DNA of 64,000 nucleotides from Malurus cyaneus samueli (Eukaryota > Chordata > Aves > Passeriformes > Maluridae). This document shows positions 9,980-21,942 of the stretch, in pieces. Positions within the stretch are counted from its first letter, which is position 1; each line of letters starts with the position of its first letter. The position numbers and the translations under genes are program-made. The stretch is taken from positions 18,766,096 through 18,830,095 of the forward strand of contig CM019227.1 in the NCBI GenBank assembly GCA_009741485.1. Reading direction: 5' to 3'. The notes beneath the pieces were generated by a model. That model did not search any database. It was not told the origin of the DNA and was given only the letters and a program-made list of their open reading frames with translations.

Positions 9980-10345
9980 GGACAGTGATCATGTGCTAAA
10001 TCCCAATTAATCATTAAGAAGATATTTGAGGTTTAACAGCTATGTTACAAGATACAGTTTTCACTGGTTTTGACCTCAGTTAAATATGTTTTTAATAGTG
10101 GATGGTATTTAATTAAACATAAAATAACAGAGGCTTATTAAACCTAGAGAGACCTTTCCTAGTGATGGATATTGAATGTTAAGTAAATATCACTTGGTCA
10201 TTAGAAGCATATTCAGAGTGGTTTCACAGCTATGTAATAGGCATGTATCTGATTACCCATCTGCCCAGGTCCAATGAATGAGCTCTTAATAATTAATTGC
10301 CACTCATTTAATATATCATAATAACTGTCCTATTAGACCTGAATT
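9980..10345. promoter_or_regulatory. AT-rich island, candidate conserved noncoding element
   Basis: Composition drops sharply to AT-rich compared with its flanks. The stretch is dense in TAAT/ATTA cores ('CCCAATTAATCATTAAG', 'TATTTAATTAAACAT', 'TTAATAATTAATTGCC'), the core of homeodomain binding sites. It is not a simple repeat and has no long frame. In bird genomes such islands are often intergenic or intronic developmental enhancers. That role is inferred from composition only. Confidence 0.35.
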
Positions 10346-11454
10346 AGATCCTTGTAAGAGCAAACAGAGGCAAGCTGGTGCTCGCTGGGATTTTGAGCGG
10401 ATTTTGTTTTATTTCTGGATGATGGTTCATTGAGATTAGGGTGGTTGGAGATTGGTTGACACTGGGCTGGATGATGGACAAGGAAGTTCTGTGGGACCTG
10501 CCCAGCACTGTGGTCAGCTCCAAAGGGGGCATGGGGGGTGGAGGGGCTGCTGGCAGCACTCAGGGCTGGAACCATCCATTTGGGGTGCAGAGGCTCCCAG
10601 AGCTGTCCTGGAGCCTGGACACTGTGGGGGTGGTGTTTGTGGGATGACACTGAGTCCTGGTGTGTCCTTTAGGCACCCGGTCTCTCTCTGGGGCAGAAGG
10701 ACATTGTGCTAGGCTGGAAGGAAGGTGATGCAGCACTGCCACGTGTTCCCATGAACCTGCAGAACCTGCTGCTATGCAGCACCAGTCATTTGCTGGTGTC
10801 AGGGGAGGTTGAGACTCGTCTGGGGGTGATACGATCAGAAAGAGGCACTTAGGACACATTGATGTTTGTACTTCAGGGCTGTGTTTAAGGACAGACCAGC
10901 ATCTGACCTGGTTTCCCAAGCTGATTCCCACCCCCCTGCTCCATGAATCCAGGTTCTAGTCCCTTGTTTCTCCGAGTTTTTGTCCTGTGTATCAGCCAAG
11001 TACTTTCCAGGTTGCAAAGTGTGTGGCTTGTGGGTGAACAATGACCCTAAGAGGACTTGAGACACTGTCTCCCCACCTCAGGTAGGAGGATGTTGAGTGC
11101 AGGAGGCTTTTGCCTCATTTTGGGATGAAATATGATGTATTTTGCAAGGCCCAGCAAGTGGTAGCTGTCCACATTGGTAAGGCATTGCTGTATGGCAGGG
11201 GCTGTTCTGGGGTGGCAAAAGGGGGATGGGACCCCTGGCTAGAGTGGGGCTTTCTTCTTACCTGGGAGACATGGAGAACCTTGGCAGCCTGGCAGCTAGA
11301 GACAATCTGGAGGGTCTGAGAAGGGTGGCTGTCTCTTGTCCTGAGACAGAACTTTCTCCAGGAATTACTGTTTCCCTCAACATGGGGTTTCAAAATCCCA
11401 TCCTGTACTTCTGGATGAAGTGATAGACCAGATAGACTGTTTGGGAGCTGTGGG
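10346..11454. other. Unannotated sequence, no gene seen
   Basis: This is unique DNA. A splice-donor-like 'CAG|GTAAGAAG' is present on the minus strand near 11,255, but no matching acceptor and frame convinced me. Confidence 0.4.
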
Positions 11455-11602
11455 AATAGAACAAGTTTGGGTTGGAAAGACCTTAAAGCCTGTCTCATTC
11501 CACCTCCCTGCCATGAGCAGGGACACCTTCCACTATCTCACATTGCTCCAAGCCCCATCCAACCTGGCCTTGGACATTTCCAGGGATGGGGAAAGCTTGG
11601 GA
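11455..11602 (-). repeat. CR1 LINE 3' tail (minus strand)
   Basis: 'GGAATAGAACAAGTTTGGG', 'TTGGAAAGACCTTAAAG' and 'AGCAGGGACACCTTCCACTA' followed by 'CCAACCTGGCCTTGGACA' are the reversed CR1 3' end. Confidence 0.9.
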
Positions 11603-14600
11603 TATCTGTGTGCAGTGCACGTGCAGCCCAGCTTGGGTGGGAGGAGTAACTAGACCATGTCATCCAATTAAGGCTGAACATTAAAAATGATAAATACAGA
11701 GGTGGCAGCTTTTAAACAGAAATAAATCTGTTGCTGCCAAGCACGGTGCCCCTGTGAGAGGCTGGGGAGTTGTTTCTGGTGGGGGGAAGCTGGAGCCCAG
11801 AGCACGGCTTTGCTGGGGCTCTGTTGGTAGCCCTATTAGCTTGCTTACAGCAACACTTCTGTTTTGATTCCTCTGTGCTGCAGCATTTCACAAGCCACAA
11901 ATTTTGCTCACTGCCGCCGTCCCCCTGCGCAGCAGCACTGACTCAGCGCTGGAACAATGCACCAGGCAGCCAGAGCTTGTGATTCAGCTGCCGGCTCTGG
12001 GGATGAGCCCGGCTCCTCTGCTCGCTTATTAATCTCTGCTAGTGCGTGAGTCAGGCTCTCCTCGCCCCCGGGCAGGAAAGCAGCCGTGGTGGGATTTAAC
12101 CAGGGAGCCGGAAAGGGGCCCAGGGGAGGGTGACAGGCAGGGGCTGCTGCCGTGGCCAGCCTGCTCCCGGTGCTGCCAGCTCTGAGCCATCCAGTGTGTG
12201 CAGAGGGGACGTGGCTGTGCCAGTGCCGAGGGCATCTCTCGACAGTTCTGTCCTGACCATCACCTGTGTCCCCAGCTCGGGCATCTTGCTGCCTTCCCAA
12301 GGATCTCCCTGGGTGGTTTGCAAGCTGGGCTCATGGCCAAACCTGCTCTGTGCAGCCTGTGCCCTCCTGTTGCTTACCAGAAGTTTGGAGGCAGAGAGGT
12401 GATTGTGCCCTTCTCAATCCTCTTGATCCTTTTGCCACTCTGGACCCCTCCACCCCAGCCTGCAGGTGTGTTCTGGCACCCAACACCTTGGCCAGTGTGT
12501 TTGGCACGCTGCATCCCTTGGCAGGAGCCGTGGGTGCTGTAGGACAGTACCGCAACCAAGCAGGTTCATCACAGTGTTAGAGTGGGGGTCCTGGTGTCCC
12601 AGCAGGGTCCAGCCTCCAGGGCCAGCCCAGCCTCAGGACAGCCCAGTTACAGCTGTGCCAATTGCCAGCAGCACAGGCCCATGAGAACAGGCAGGCTCCA
12701 GCTTGGCAGGAGGTGAAGCTCTGAAAGCAAAGGGGTGGGAGCGCCCAGGTGCTGCTTTGGGCTTAGCTCTGTCCAGGCAGGCAGTGGAGAACCTGCAGGA
12801 ATTCCTTCAGCCTGCAGCAGATACACACCTGAGATTGGGAGACAGGAACAGTCAAAACCTCTCCAAACTTGTGGGCATGAGGAGTGGTGGAAGGGCAGTT
12901 TGTGAAGTGCTGGTCAGCCCTGAACTTGGAGCATACATGTTGGAAACAGCCCCACACCACCTGCACTGTCCTCTGCTCTGGGCATCCTGCTGCCAGAAGG
13001 ATGGGGATGTTATGGGTGCTGCAGGGACAGATGGCTCTAGCAGGAGGGTTGAGGCTGACCAGGCTCGGCTGGACCAAGGTGGTGCAAAGGGGTTCAGGTC
13101 AGCCTCACTGAAGAGGTCCATGGGCATTTCAACCACTGACCACTGCTGATGCCAGTCCTGGGAGTCTGGCATTTCCCTGAGCTCTGGCAGCACGGCAAGG
13201 GGAGGTGCAAGTGAAGGCATCAAGATGGGATCCTTCCATCTGGCTCTCTCCGTCTTGGCAGAGAAATCTCTTCCAGAAGAACTTCCTAGAAGTTGTGCTG
13301 TATGTCCCTGATGTTGGAGTCCTATGCAGACCCCAACATGTGGATGCAGAGGTCTGTGCCAGACTCTCCCTGCCTGAAATAAGGATGATTTGATTCCTTC
13401 TGTGGGTCACCTGCTTGGTCACCGGTTGTCCACACAGCAGAGTCCTTGTTCGGAATCACCATGACTGTTGTGCCACCCTTTCTCACCTATAGGGTCCGTG
13501 CTGGGGCTGCCATACCCACCCGGTAGTTGTGGGGTGGGCTGGGGGCACAGGAGCAGCCCCACATTGCAAGCCCCGGGCAAGGGGCACCACAACCTGACGC
13601 TGGGGGCTCAGTCCCCCTTCTCACTTTGTTCTCCACCCTCCTCACAGAGCCCTGAGCTGACCCAGCCGCCTTGGCTGGGCTCCCCAGGGCCAGCACAGCC
13701 ATAAAACCCTCTAATCCGAACAGGCTGGGGCAGAGCCACCCACTGCCATTGGGACAACTCTCTGTGTAAGGTTCCCATTTAGTGCAGATTTATTTCCTCT
13801 GGGTCACCGGCTCTGCTGTTGCTCACTCCTTGGCTCTGCTTCTGGGAGCATCCAGCATTTACCTTCCTGCAGCAAGGGGCTTTAGGGGACTGTAACTTCA
13901 TTGTACGTATCAATTAGGAAAACACCCTCAGGAATTTCCTTTCTGATGCTGCCTGGCTCTACAATAACCTCTGTCTCCGTGGCTGCCGCTCCCCAGAGCC
14001 CATCCCGCCAGAGCAAAACGGATGGGGAGCTGGGAGCAGGCTCGGCTCCACAGACGCCTCCAGCTCCTGTTTCAGCTCCCTCTGAGGGCCGAGCCCCATC
14101 TCGTTTCCACTTCTCCTGCACTCCTCATTCCCTCTCCAGGCGCTGGAGTTTGGAGTTGTTTTGGAAACCGCTGCGACTCGGGCATGACGTCACCGGGGCT
14201 CTGTAGTATCTCTGTCTCCATCCTAGTTAGGCGCTTCCTGCTCCCTGGTCTCGCTCCAGCTCGCCTGGCGTGTCTCTGCTCTTTCTTCTTCTCCACAATT
14301 CCCCAGAGATATATTTTCAACATTTTTCCCCCCTTCCCTCCTCTCCAAAAAAGGCCCTTTTGCCCCAAAACCGTCTTTCCCAATTCATTTTTTGTAGCAG
14401 GCAGCCATGCCCTCTGTGCCGTGGCAGGGAATCCTGAGGTGTGGGGATGCTCCTGGCCAGCCTGTTCCCAAGGGGCACAGGGATCCCCAGCCCCAGCAGT
14501 GCCACGGTGGTGTTGAGCAGGGTCTGTTCTGGGAAGGGGCTTTCCTGCTGCCCCTCTCGTGGGGCTCAGGCTGCACCTCCCCTGTCCTCCCCCAACTCCT

Positions 14601-15064
14601 CTCCCACCATCCTAGCTCAGCCCAGCTTTTCAGGCACAGCAAATCCATCACTTTATGCCACATCCCCAGCCGGAGCTCCCTGTGCTCTAGCAACTCCTTC
14701 CCTGGCAGCATCCATCCTGTTCCTGCTGTGAGTACCCACATCCCTGTGCCACCCTGGGACCAGTCTGTGATTCCCAGTTCCACTGTCTCCTGCCTGGAAA
14801 AGCATATGCATGGTTTCATCATGACTCTCTAATGAGTGTTCATTAAGCATGAACAAAATACGATTTATTTCTTTAATTTCTTCCCTCACCACTGATGAAA
14901 TGCTGCCTGATTGCAGGCAGACTCCCCAGGGCCATGGCTTTCCTCCCTCCTCCTGCTTGTTCATCCCAACCCCCAGCCAAAGCAGCACGGGGCTGTGCTT
15001 CCCATGGGAGCAATGCTGGGAATGGCACTAGTGAACATAAAATAAAGTACAAATACATGTATAA
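11603..15064. other. Unannotated sequence, no gene established
   Basis: This is mostly GC-rich unique DNA with CpG-rich patches near 12,000-12,130 and 13,980-14,200. AT-richer text near 14,820-14,885 ('CTAATGAGTGTTCATTAAGC') resembles homeodomain-type sequence. No splice-bounded open exon, tRNA or known repeat was found. Confidence 0.4.
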
Positions 15065-15132
15065 CATGTGTGGGTGGGAGTGTGTGTATGTGTATACATA
15101 TATAAATATATAGATAGATAGATATATATATC
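15065..15132. repeat. Compound TG/TA/GATA microsatellite
   Basis: The tract passes from TGTG and GTGTATGTGTA through TATATAAATATA to (GATA)3-4 and ATATATAT, giving alternating purine-pyrimidine DNA. It lies just left of a CR1 insertion. Confidence 0.8.
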
Positions 15133-15185
15133 TTTGCAAGGGCATGTACTGATAGGACATGGGGGAATGGCTTTGAACGGAGGGA

Positions 15186-15432
15186 GTAGGGTTAGATGGG
15201 ATACTGGGAAGGAATTGTTCCCTGGGAGGGGGGGAGGCCCTGGCACAGGGTGCCCAGAGCAGCTGTGGCTGCCCCTGGATCCCTGGCAGTGCCCAAGATC
15301 AGATTGGATGGGGCTTGGAGCAGCCTGGGATAGTGGAAGGTGTCCCTGCCCGTGGTCGGGGGTGAGATGGGCTGGGCATTGAGGTCCCTTCCAACCCAAC
15401 CCATTCCATGATCCCATGATCCCATGATTCTG
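15186..15432 (+). repeat. CR1 LINE 3' fragment with tandem octamer tail (plus strand)
   Basis: The fragment starts at 'GTTAGATGGGATACTGGGAA' (CR1 3' UTR) and runs through 'GGCCCTGGCACAGGGTGCCC' to 'GGTCCCTTCCAACCCAACCC'. It ends with about three tandem octamers of the form ATGATCCC plus ATTCTG. This is one of the clearest CR1 termini in the window and fixes its orientation. Confidence 0.93.
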
Positions 15433-17121
15433 TTGTATGGACTTGACCTCCCCCTGCCCTGCAGGAGCCAGGCAGTGTAGCACCTGCCCTAATGACTGGG
15501 TAAACTGAGGCACACGGCGCGAGTGCCAGGAGTGCCATGTGATCACAGCCCTCTTGTGACACACACCATTAGTTTTCTGTCCCTGGGTGTGTCTGTGGCT
15601 TGTCAGGTCACTTAATCCCTGGAAGATCCTTTTAATGTTATTTGGATTAAAGTTGAATTTGGGCAGTGGCTGTCTCTGGCTGTGTGAATATGCAGTGCCC
15701 AGGGAGGAAACCCCAGTGAAGATCAGAGGCTTTAGCACAAACTCTTGTTGAGGTTTTGGCTCTCTCTGGACTGAAATGGGGTCTGAATGCAAGAGCTTCT
15801 TCATCCCAGTTCAGCCAGATCTTCCTCAGCCTTTTCCCTCCTCTTCCTTTCCATAGATCTATGCTCATATTTATTTCTAAGTCACCCTCTTCACCTGTGC
15901 TCAGGGAGATTTGGGTGCTGTTTGCTTGACAAAAGCTTGTGCTGGACCAGAGGTTCCTGCATCCTCCTTGGTGTGCCCATCTGCCACATGTCCCTAAAAT
16001 GCATGGGTAGACCAGGAACATGAGACCAGGGAAGTTCTTGCAGTGCTGCTGCTTCTGGGCAGTGGATGGACAGGACTGGGCTTCAGGGGAGGCAGGAGAC
16101 TTTTATGGGACAGATTGTGGGAGTGGGAATGGGACCCTGTTGAGGGTACAAACCCCTCCTGAGGTCAGAGGCTACTGTTCTCAAAGCACAGGAGAGCTGG
16201 GGTGAATCTGCACTGAGCATTCATCTGGCAGGGCGGTGCTGCTGGGCAGGGCAGGGAGTCATTGGGGTTAAGGCAGGGGGAGTGATGGCTTCTCTGGCTC
16301 CCCTGGGACAGGGCAGGGGGAACAATAGCATTTACTGCTTGTGGTCTATGGAGGGGTTTGTGGAGCTGTGAGTTTGCTGTACCTTACACCAGCAGTTTCT
16401 GTCAGCAGCCTGGACTTTATGTCTCCTGGGACTGGGAATTCTCAGCCTTGCTGGCTGGATGGCGGTCCTGGGCTTTGCTTGTGATCACACCCAAGGGCTC
16501 AGAGGGGAAGCCACAGCCCATCCCAGCTGTGCCCCACTGTCCCCACTGCCCTGGCTGTGCCTCGGTGGTAATGGCTGCACCCTGAGCTCAGGGGCTGAGG
16601 CTGCTCCTGCAGCTGCTGCCCAGAGCCCTGCCCTGCCCTGCCCTGCCATGGCACCCACGTCTCGAGGGTGCCTCAGACTGTCCTGGGGGTTTTCACCAGT
16701 AACCTTTGGATGTGGATGTGGCACTAAAGGATCACTTTGTTTGCAAATACTAGGCTTGTGTAAGCAGCTCCATAGACTTGTCTGTGCTGGGAAGGAGCCA
16801 TGGGACCAGGGATGGGGCCACTGGAATGACACAGGATCCCTAGGAAATATTCATGCCCTTGTTTTCTAGGGCCAGGTTGGTGTCATTTTGTTTCCCTCCA
16901 CCCAGGGTGTGCAGGATGCTCCTTTCCAGGCAGGAGGTGGCAGGGGCAGGTAACCCTGCCTCTGAACAGATATTTCCATGGATGTTGCCTTGAGGTCTGT
17001 CATTGCTGCTTACCTGGGACAGCCACAGAGGCCTCTAATTGTTGGGAGAGGCTGTGGGCGGCCGGATAGGAATCTTGGAATAGGCTGCTGCCTTCCCGGC
17101 AGGGAGAGCCCAGCCACCTAG
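15433..17121. other. Unannotated sequence, no gene established
   Basis: This is unique DNA with a short (CCCTG)n run at 16,625-16,648. 'GGTAAACTGAGGCACAC' near 15,500 weakly resembles the 3' part of a MIR-type SINE. A purine-rich candidate exon follows immediately. Confidence 0.4.
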
Positions 17122-17221
17122 GAGAAAGAGAAAGAAGATGAGCAGGAGAGGAGAAGGAAAAAGAAGGGAAAGATAGGAAAGAAACAGGGACCTCTGTGCA
17201 GCTCCGAGGACTGCAGAGATG
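17122..17221 (+). other. Low-confidence purine-rich candidate exon
   Basis: One 100-nt segment lies between 'CCACCTAG' and a strong donor 'GATG|GTGAGTG' and is open in one frame. That frame begins EKEKEDEQERRRKKKGK and ends GPLCSSEDCRD. The acceptor is poor. A better acceptor 19 bases upstream ('CCTTCCCGGCAG') puts a TAG in this frame. Purine-rich DNA is stop-poor by composition, so chance is a good explanation. I recognise no protein family. Confidence 0.15.
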
Positions 17222-19788
17222 GTGAGTGATTTCACATTAGATTGGGGGGTACCAAAGAGATTTGGTGGGGAAAGCTGCAATTAATTCAAGGCAGTTGTTT
17301 TTTTCACGAGGTTCGTGAAGACACCCACCTCTGGCTGTGGTGAAGGCCAGGTGGCTCAGCAAGCATCCTGGAGGACTGCTGCCCTGTGGATGCAGAGGTG
17401 GCCCCTGCCCAGCTCCCTGTGTGTGGAGGATGTGCCTGAGGAGGGGCTGTGCCTCTCCCGGGGCATTAAGGCAGCCGGCCCTGAGCTGTGGTGGCTCTGA
17501 GCCATGGCCCAGCGGGCTGTGGGTTTGGCCCAATCCTCAGCCTCCCCTTGGAGAGCTCCCATGCCCACTGACCCGGAGCTGGGCAGGAGCCGGCGGGATG
17601 GGGTGAGCGTGAGGACACGGCAGGAGCCGCAGGGTGGGACCGGGAGTAGGTGCCACAAGGCAGGGCTGTGGGCGGCACAGGGAGAAGCAGGAGCCCTGCC
17701 TAGCCCTGGCGGGTCTGAGATGTGCCTTTGGCACGCACGATGTGTCACCTGCCTCCCGAGAGGCTCAGCCCTCCCGAGTGCGCTCAGCTGCCGCGGGAGA
17801 ATGCTGTGCCTCAATGGAAGAGCGCTCTGTGCGTGGGGAGCCGTGCCTGGGGATGCTGGGATGCCTTCCTTGCCGCAGCCCCGCTCACCTGGAGCTGCCT
17901 GGGCTTTTACTGGAGACCAGGTGGGTCCTGTCTCCCTGGTGCCTATGTCTGGGGGGTGTGAGGACTGTCACCGTGCTGTCCTTCAAGTGACTGCACGCTG
18001 CCCCTGAGGTACTTCCTGGGGCCTCTCTGGGCACTCCTGTGGCACCACTGTCCCACAGGCATTCCTTAGGCTTTCTTGGTTATGGATTAAAACTGGTTCG
18101 TAGGACCTGAGTGGTGGAGGAGAAGGGACTGTTTGGGTTCCAAAGGGGCCAGGCAGCAGAGTATGGTACCAGCTCTCATGCCAGCTGGCTGCAAGGAGGT
18201 GGATTTGGTGCTCTGGACCATGGCCCCTCAGCAGAGCTGGTTTGGAAGCTTTTCAGGAGAGGGATGATGGGGCTGAAAGCTCTGCCCAGCTCTGATCTGA
18301 CCTGCTGTGAACAGCACATGGTTTTATAAAACAAGATGCGGGTACGACACGGTCTGAGCTCTCTGCCAGGATTTACCAAGGCTGTGTCATGGCATGGACA
18401 TCTCTTCTGCTCCATCTGCAGATAGAGTCAGACACGAGCCCTGTGGCAGTGTTTGTTCAGAGCTCTGTGTGCAGCCCTTGGCCAAGCTGACCTGGTCAAA
18501 TCTTCTCTGCCTGCAGAAACAAAGGCTTTGTAGTGGTGTGGTACATCCCAGGGACCCTGCAGTGCCTCAGGCCTTGCAGCCTCAGCCCAGGGATGGGAGG
18601 GCACCAGTGGGGCTGGGGATGCCTCTCTGGGCACAACTGCCCCCATTTTGGCACCATGTCAGATGAGTCTCTGAGTCCAGTCATTGAAAACATCATTTTT
18701 GGCAGCCCTCAAAAGGCTAAAATAAACAAAAGGCTGTTGTGTGACAGGTCCTGGTGATACCCAGCCCTCTGTGTGATGTTGGTGCCACTGGCCCTGTAGT
18801 GAGGCATTGGGCTGCTGTCCCTTCACCTGGGCATGCGGGTCCTTCCCTGCCCCCTGGCACAGAGGTGCTGCCCTGTACCTGCAGTGATACGGGCACTGTT
18901 CCAACCAGGCAGTGCGAGAGGCACAGCTGTTGGAGTAGGTCATCAAATTCCAAATCAATTTGGAAGGGCTTTCAAGCTCCAAAGGGTTTGTCATTTGTGT
19001 TCTCAGTCTCACATCCCTGGTAAAGCTCCCAGGAGCCTTCACATTGGATCCATAGAGGGGTGGAAGGTGGATGCTCCCTGACATGCACTCCATTCTTGGT
19101 GCTGACAGCAGGAGTGCCAATAAAACAACTATTTGTTGTCTGTGGTAGTTTGATGTGCTGCACTGAGAGCATGTGGAGCTCATCCAGCCCCACCTCCCCA
19201 GAGCACGGTGTGAACATGACTTGCAGCTTCTTGTGACCAGTAAATAGAATTTGGGGAATGAAAAGAAAACCAGAAAAGTTGGTTTGTTAATCTTAGTGAT
19301 ATATGAAAGAGCTGTCAGCTCCATGTCGAAATCATGAATCCCTGGACATTCCTGGGACAGGGCAAAGGAATGCATCCTGCAGTATTTTTTCACTTGGAAC
19401 AACTGTTTGGCTCTTCTTGGTCTGAAAAGTTAAACTTGGCCTGAGTAACAAATTAATGCCGTCTCTTAGTCACTGTCTGGCTGGGGTGGAAACACTTCTT
19501 TGACCTGGTTTATCTGTGTATCCATCCCGATGGCTTGGACAGGGCTGGCTCTTGGCTGCCGCTCCTTTCCAGGGTGCTGCTGGCTCTGGCGCCGGAGCTG
19601 CATGGTGTTGATGGTGCGGGGGGAGCTCAGATGTGGCGCTGCTGGTCCTTATTAGGGTCTCATGTCGTGAGCAGAGGTGCTCTCTGGAAGGGTCTTCTTT
19701 TTTAGGTTTTATTTTAGGTTTTATTTTGTAATGATTTTTATTAGATTGAGCTGTAGAAAATAATTTCTTCTCTAGGCTGTGTCTTTGC
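17222..19788. other. Unannotated sequence, no gene established
   Basis: This is GC-rich to mixed unique DNA. No repeat family or exon pair is recognisable. The AT-richer end (19,690-19,770) contains 'TTTTAGGTTTTATTTTAGG', a short direct repeat of AGGTTTTATTTT. Confidence 0.4.
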
Positions 19789-19933
19789 ACAATCATGGGA
19801 TGGTTTGGGTTGGAAGGAGCCTGAAAGCTCATCTCATTCCACCCCCTGCCATGGGCAGGGACACCTTCCACTGTCCCAGATTTCTCCACGCCCTGTCCAA
19901 CCTGGCCTTGAACACTTCCAGGGAGAGGGACCT
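19789..19933 (-). repeat. CR1 LINE 3' tail (minus strand)
   Basis: 'CACAATCATGGGATGGTTTG', 'CCCTGCCATGGGCAGGGACA' and 'CCTTGAACACTTCCAGGGA' are in the order expected of a reversed CR1 terminus. Confidence 0.92.
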
Positions 19934-20639
19934 GGAAGCTTCAGCCTGGTGACAATGGGGCTCTGTGCCTTGACTGGTTTAAAAACTGAGAAAAGATGGG
20001 CTGTAGTCCTCATTTTCATCTCCTGGCCCAGATTTCCTTCTCCTTACTGTCCTTCCCATGTTCTTACCTCGTGCTGTTAGCAGTGGGTCCACTGTACTGG
20101 TGGGAGGAGCATGGAGCTCCTGGGGCATTCCCTGAGTCTTCTGTGTAGGGACTCCAAACAGGAAAGGAAACCTGGAAAGACACCACCTGCACTTTGTGCA
20201 TTGTTCATGTAGTTCAGGCAAGAAACCAGCTCATTGTGTGGTTCCAAACATGACAACACATTCCTGGGGGCTGGGGGTGGACCAGACTGGGGTCACATTT
20301 TGCCTCCTGTGTTTGTGTCACCTGCCCCTTGCTGCTATGCCTGAGCCAATACCAGTGCCTTGGGCTTGTGCTAACAGCATTCCCAATGCAATGTTGCATC
20401 TGCAGAAATCTGGGATGAAGGAGGATTTTTATCCACCTTGGATCCAGTGCAGGGTAAGGGGGAACTCGAGGATACCTGTTCCTTTATGAATAGATGCTGT
20501 GGTCAGCACCCACATCCCAGGCTGGGACTGGAACATCTCCACAGGGGTCAGGCTGAACAGACCCTGCCTGGCGCCAGCCCTGCCCTGAGCCATCCTCCTC
20601 TGCTGCTCAGGAGAGCCCGGGCAAGAATGGGCTGAAAAT
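19934..20639. other. Unannotated sequence, no gene established
   Basis: A weak exon-like segment (20,406-20,453) lies between 'TTGCATCTGCAG' and 'GTAAGG' and is open in one frame, but the peptide is unremarkable. No other features are seen. Confidence 0.35.
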
Positions 20640-21380
20640 GAATTTAAAAATCCCCAAGGAAGAGATGATTTCCTACTTCTGGCCAAGAAACATGACGCCG
20701 AGCAAATAGTAGAAAATAAAACAAAAATAAAGTTTACATTGAATCTGGAAATGGACATTTAATTTGCAACATCGACAGTGTCTGCATGCAGAAATCTCAG
20801 TTTCAGCTCCAGTCTCACAATGCTAAAGTCCCTGTAAATGATATTCCTGTGTGCACGTTCTGGAGCCCTGTGCCATGTCGTTAATGGAGTGCTCCTTCTG
20901 GGAGTACATTCTTCCCTCATTTTCTATCCCTATACATTAAATTGATAGTTTGGGGGATTACTGCTTGTTCCAAGCTCACATGGGTGGAGTCCCCTTTATA
21001 TGGCCATGCTGGTATGAAGTGAATTTGAATTGGCGCAGCAGAAAACTGGAAAATTTGGAACAGATAACTGTCTCCTATCTTTATATGGGAACATCAGAGT
21101 TCCTAGCTTTATTCTGGGGTTCTTGCCATTCCAAATATAATTTATTCTTTCATATAACTGTTTTCATATGATACACTCTGAAGAGCGGATAATGGTTTGG
21201 GGAGGATATAATAATTTTTTTCCCCCTCCAAGGCTGACTTCCCAATTAATGAGATTGAGAACACGTTCCAAAAATCTATTTTTCCCCTCTGGGCTTTTTC
21301 TAATGTACTCAATTTATTCTGTACTATGTCTTGTGCTTCCTTTATGGAGTTTGATTCCTAAATATTTGGTGGTGGTTGGC
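20640..21380. promoter_or_regulatory. AT-rich block, candidate conserved noncoding DNA
   Basis: About 740 bp are clearly more AT-rich than the neighbours, without simple-repeat structure. The block contains 'AAATTTGGAA', 'TACATTAAATTGATAG' and 'TTCCCAATTAATGAGATTG'. No frame, transposon or RNA gene is seen. The regulatory label is an inference from composition. Confidence 0.25.
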
Positions 21381-21794
21381 TGGCTGGAGCCTGTGTAAAT
21401 GCTCAGGGTACAGATGCAGTTGTGGGAGCACTGAGGGACTGGCTGTCCCAGTCCCTTTCCACATGGAAAGATGGACCTGGGGACATCACATTGTTGTCTT
21501 CACCATACTGCTGACCTCACCCTCAAATGGGGTGGCTCTGTGGGAAGCCATGAGCTTTGGGGGGATTGAGGAGTATCCTTGTCCCCTGGCTCCTCTTTCT
21601 CTCCTCTCTGAATGAGAAGTGGGTGGCCAGGATGGCACCAGTGCCTCCAGCCCTTGGGAAAGGCTGTTCCAAGAGAAATCTGCAAAGCTCAAGGGCTTTT
21701 TCTTCTTAAAGCCTCACCTGTAACCTACATGGATAAAATTCTTGGTTTTCTCTGCTCACATTGGTGATGCTCCCAAAAACCTGTGGCATATTAT
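21381..21794. other. Unannotated sequence, no gene seen
   Basis: Mixed unique DNA; nothing recognised. Confidence 0.4.
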
Positions 21795-21942
21795 CCTAGA
21801 ATCATGGAATGGATTGGGATGGAAGAGACCTTAAAGCTCATCCAGTTCCAGCCACTGCCATGGGCAGGAATGCCTTCTGCTAAATCAGGTTGCTCCAAGC
21901 CCTATCCAATTTGGCATTCCCAGGGATGGGGCAGCCAGATCT
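21795..21942 (-). repeat. CR1 LINE 3' tail (minus strand)
   Basis: 'CTAGAATCATGGAATGGATT', 'GAGACCTTAAAGCTCATCC' and 'CACTGCCATGGGCAGGAAT' match the reversed CR1 end, here somewhat diverged. Confidence 0.92.

Noticed and set aside
15065..15132. Possible CRISPR-like or regulatory repeat array
   Set aside because: It is a simple TG/TA/GATA microsatellite without spacer structure, in eukaryotic DNA.
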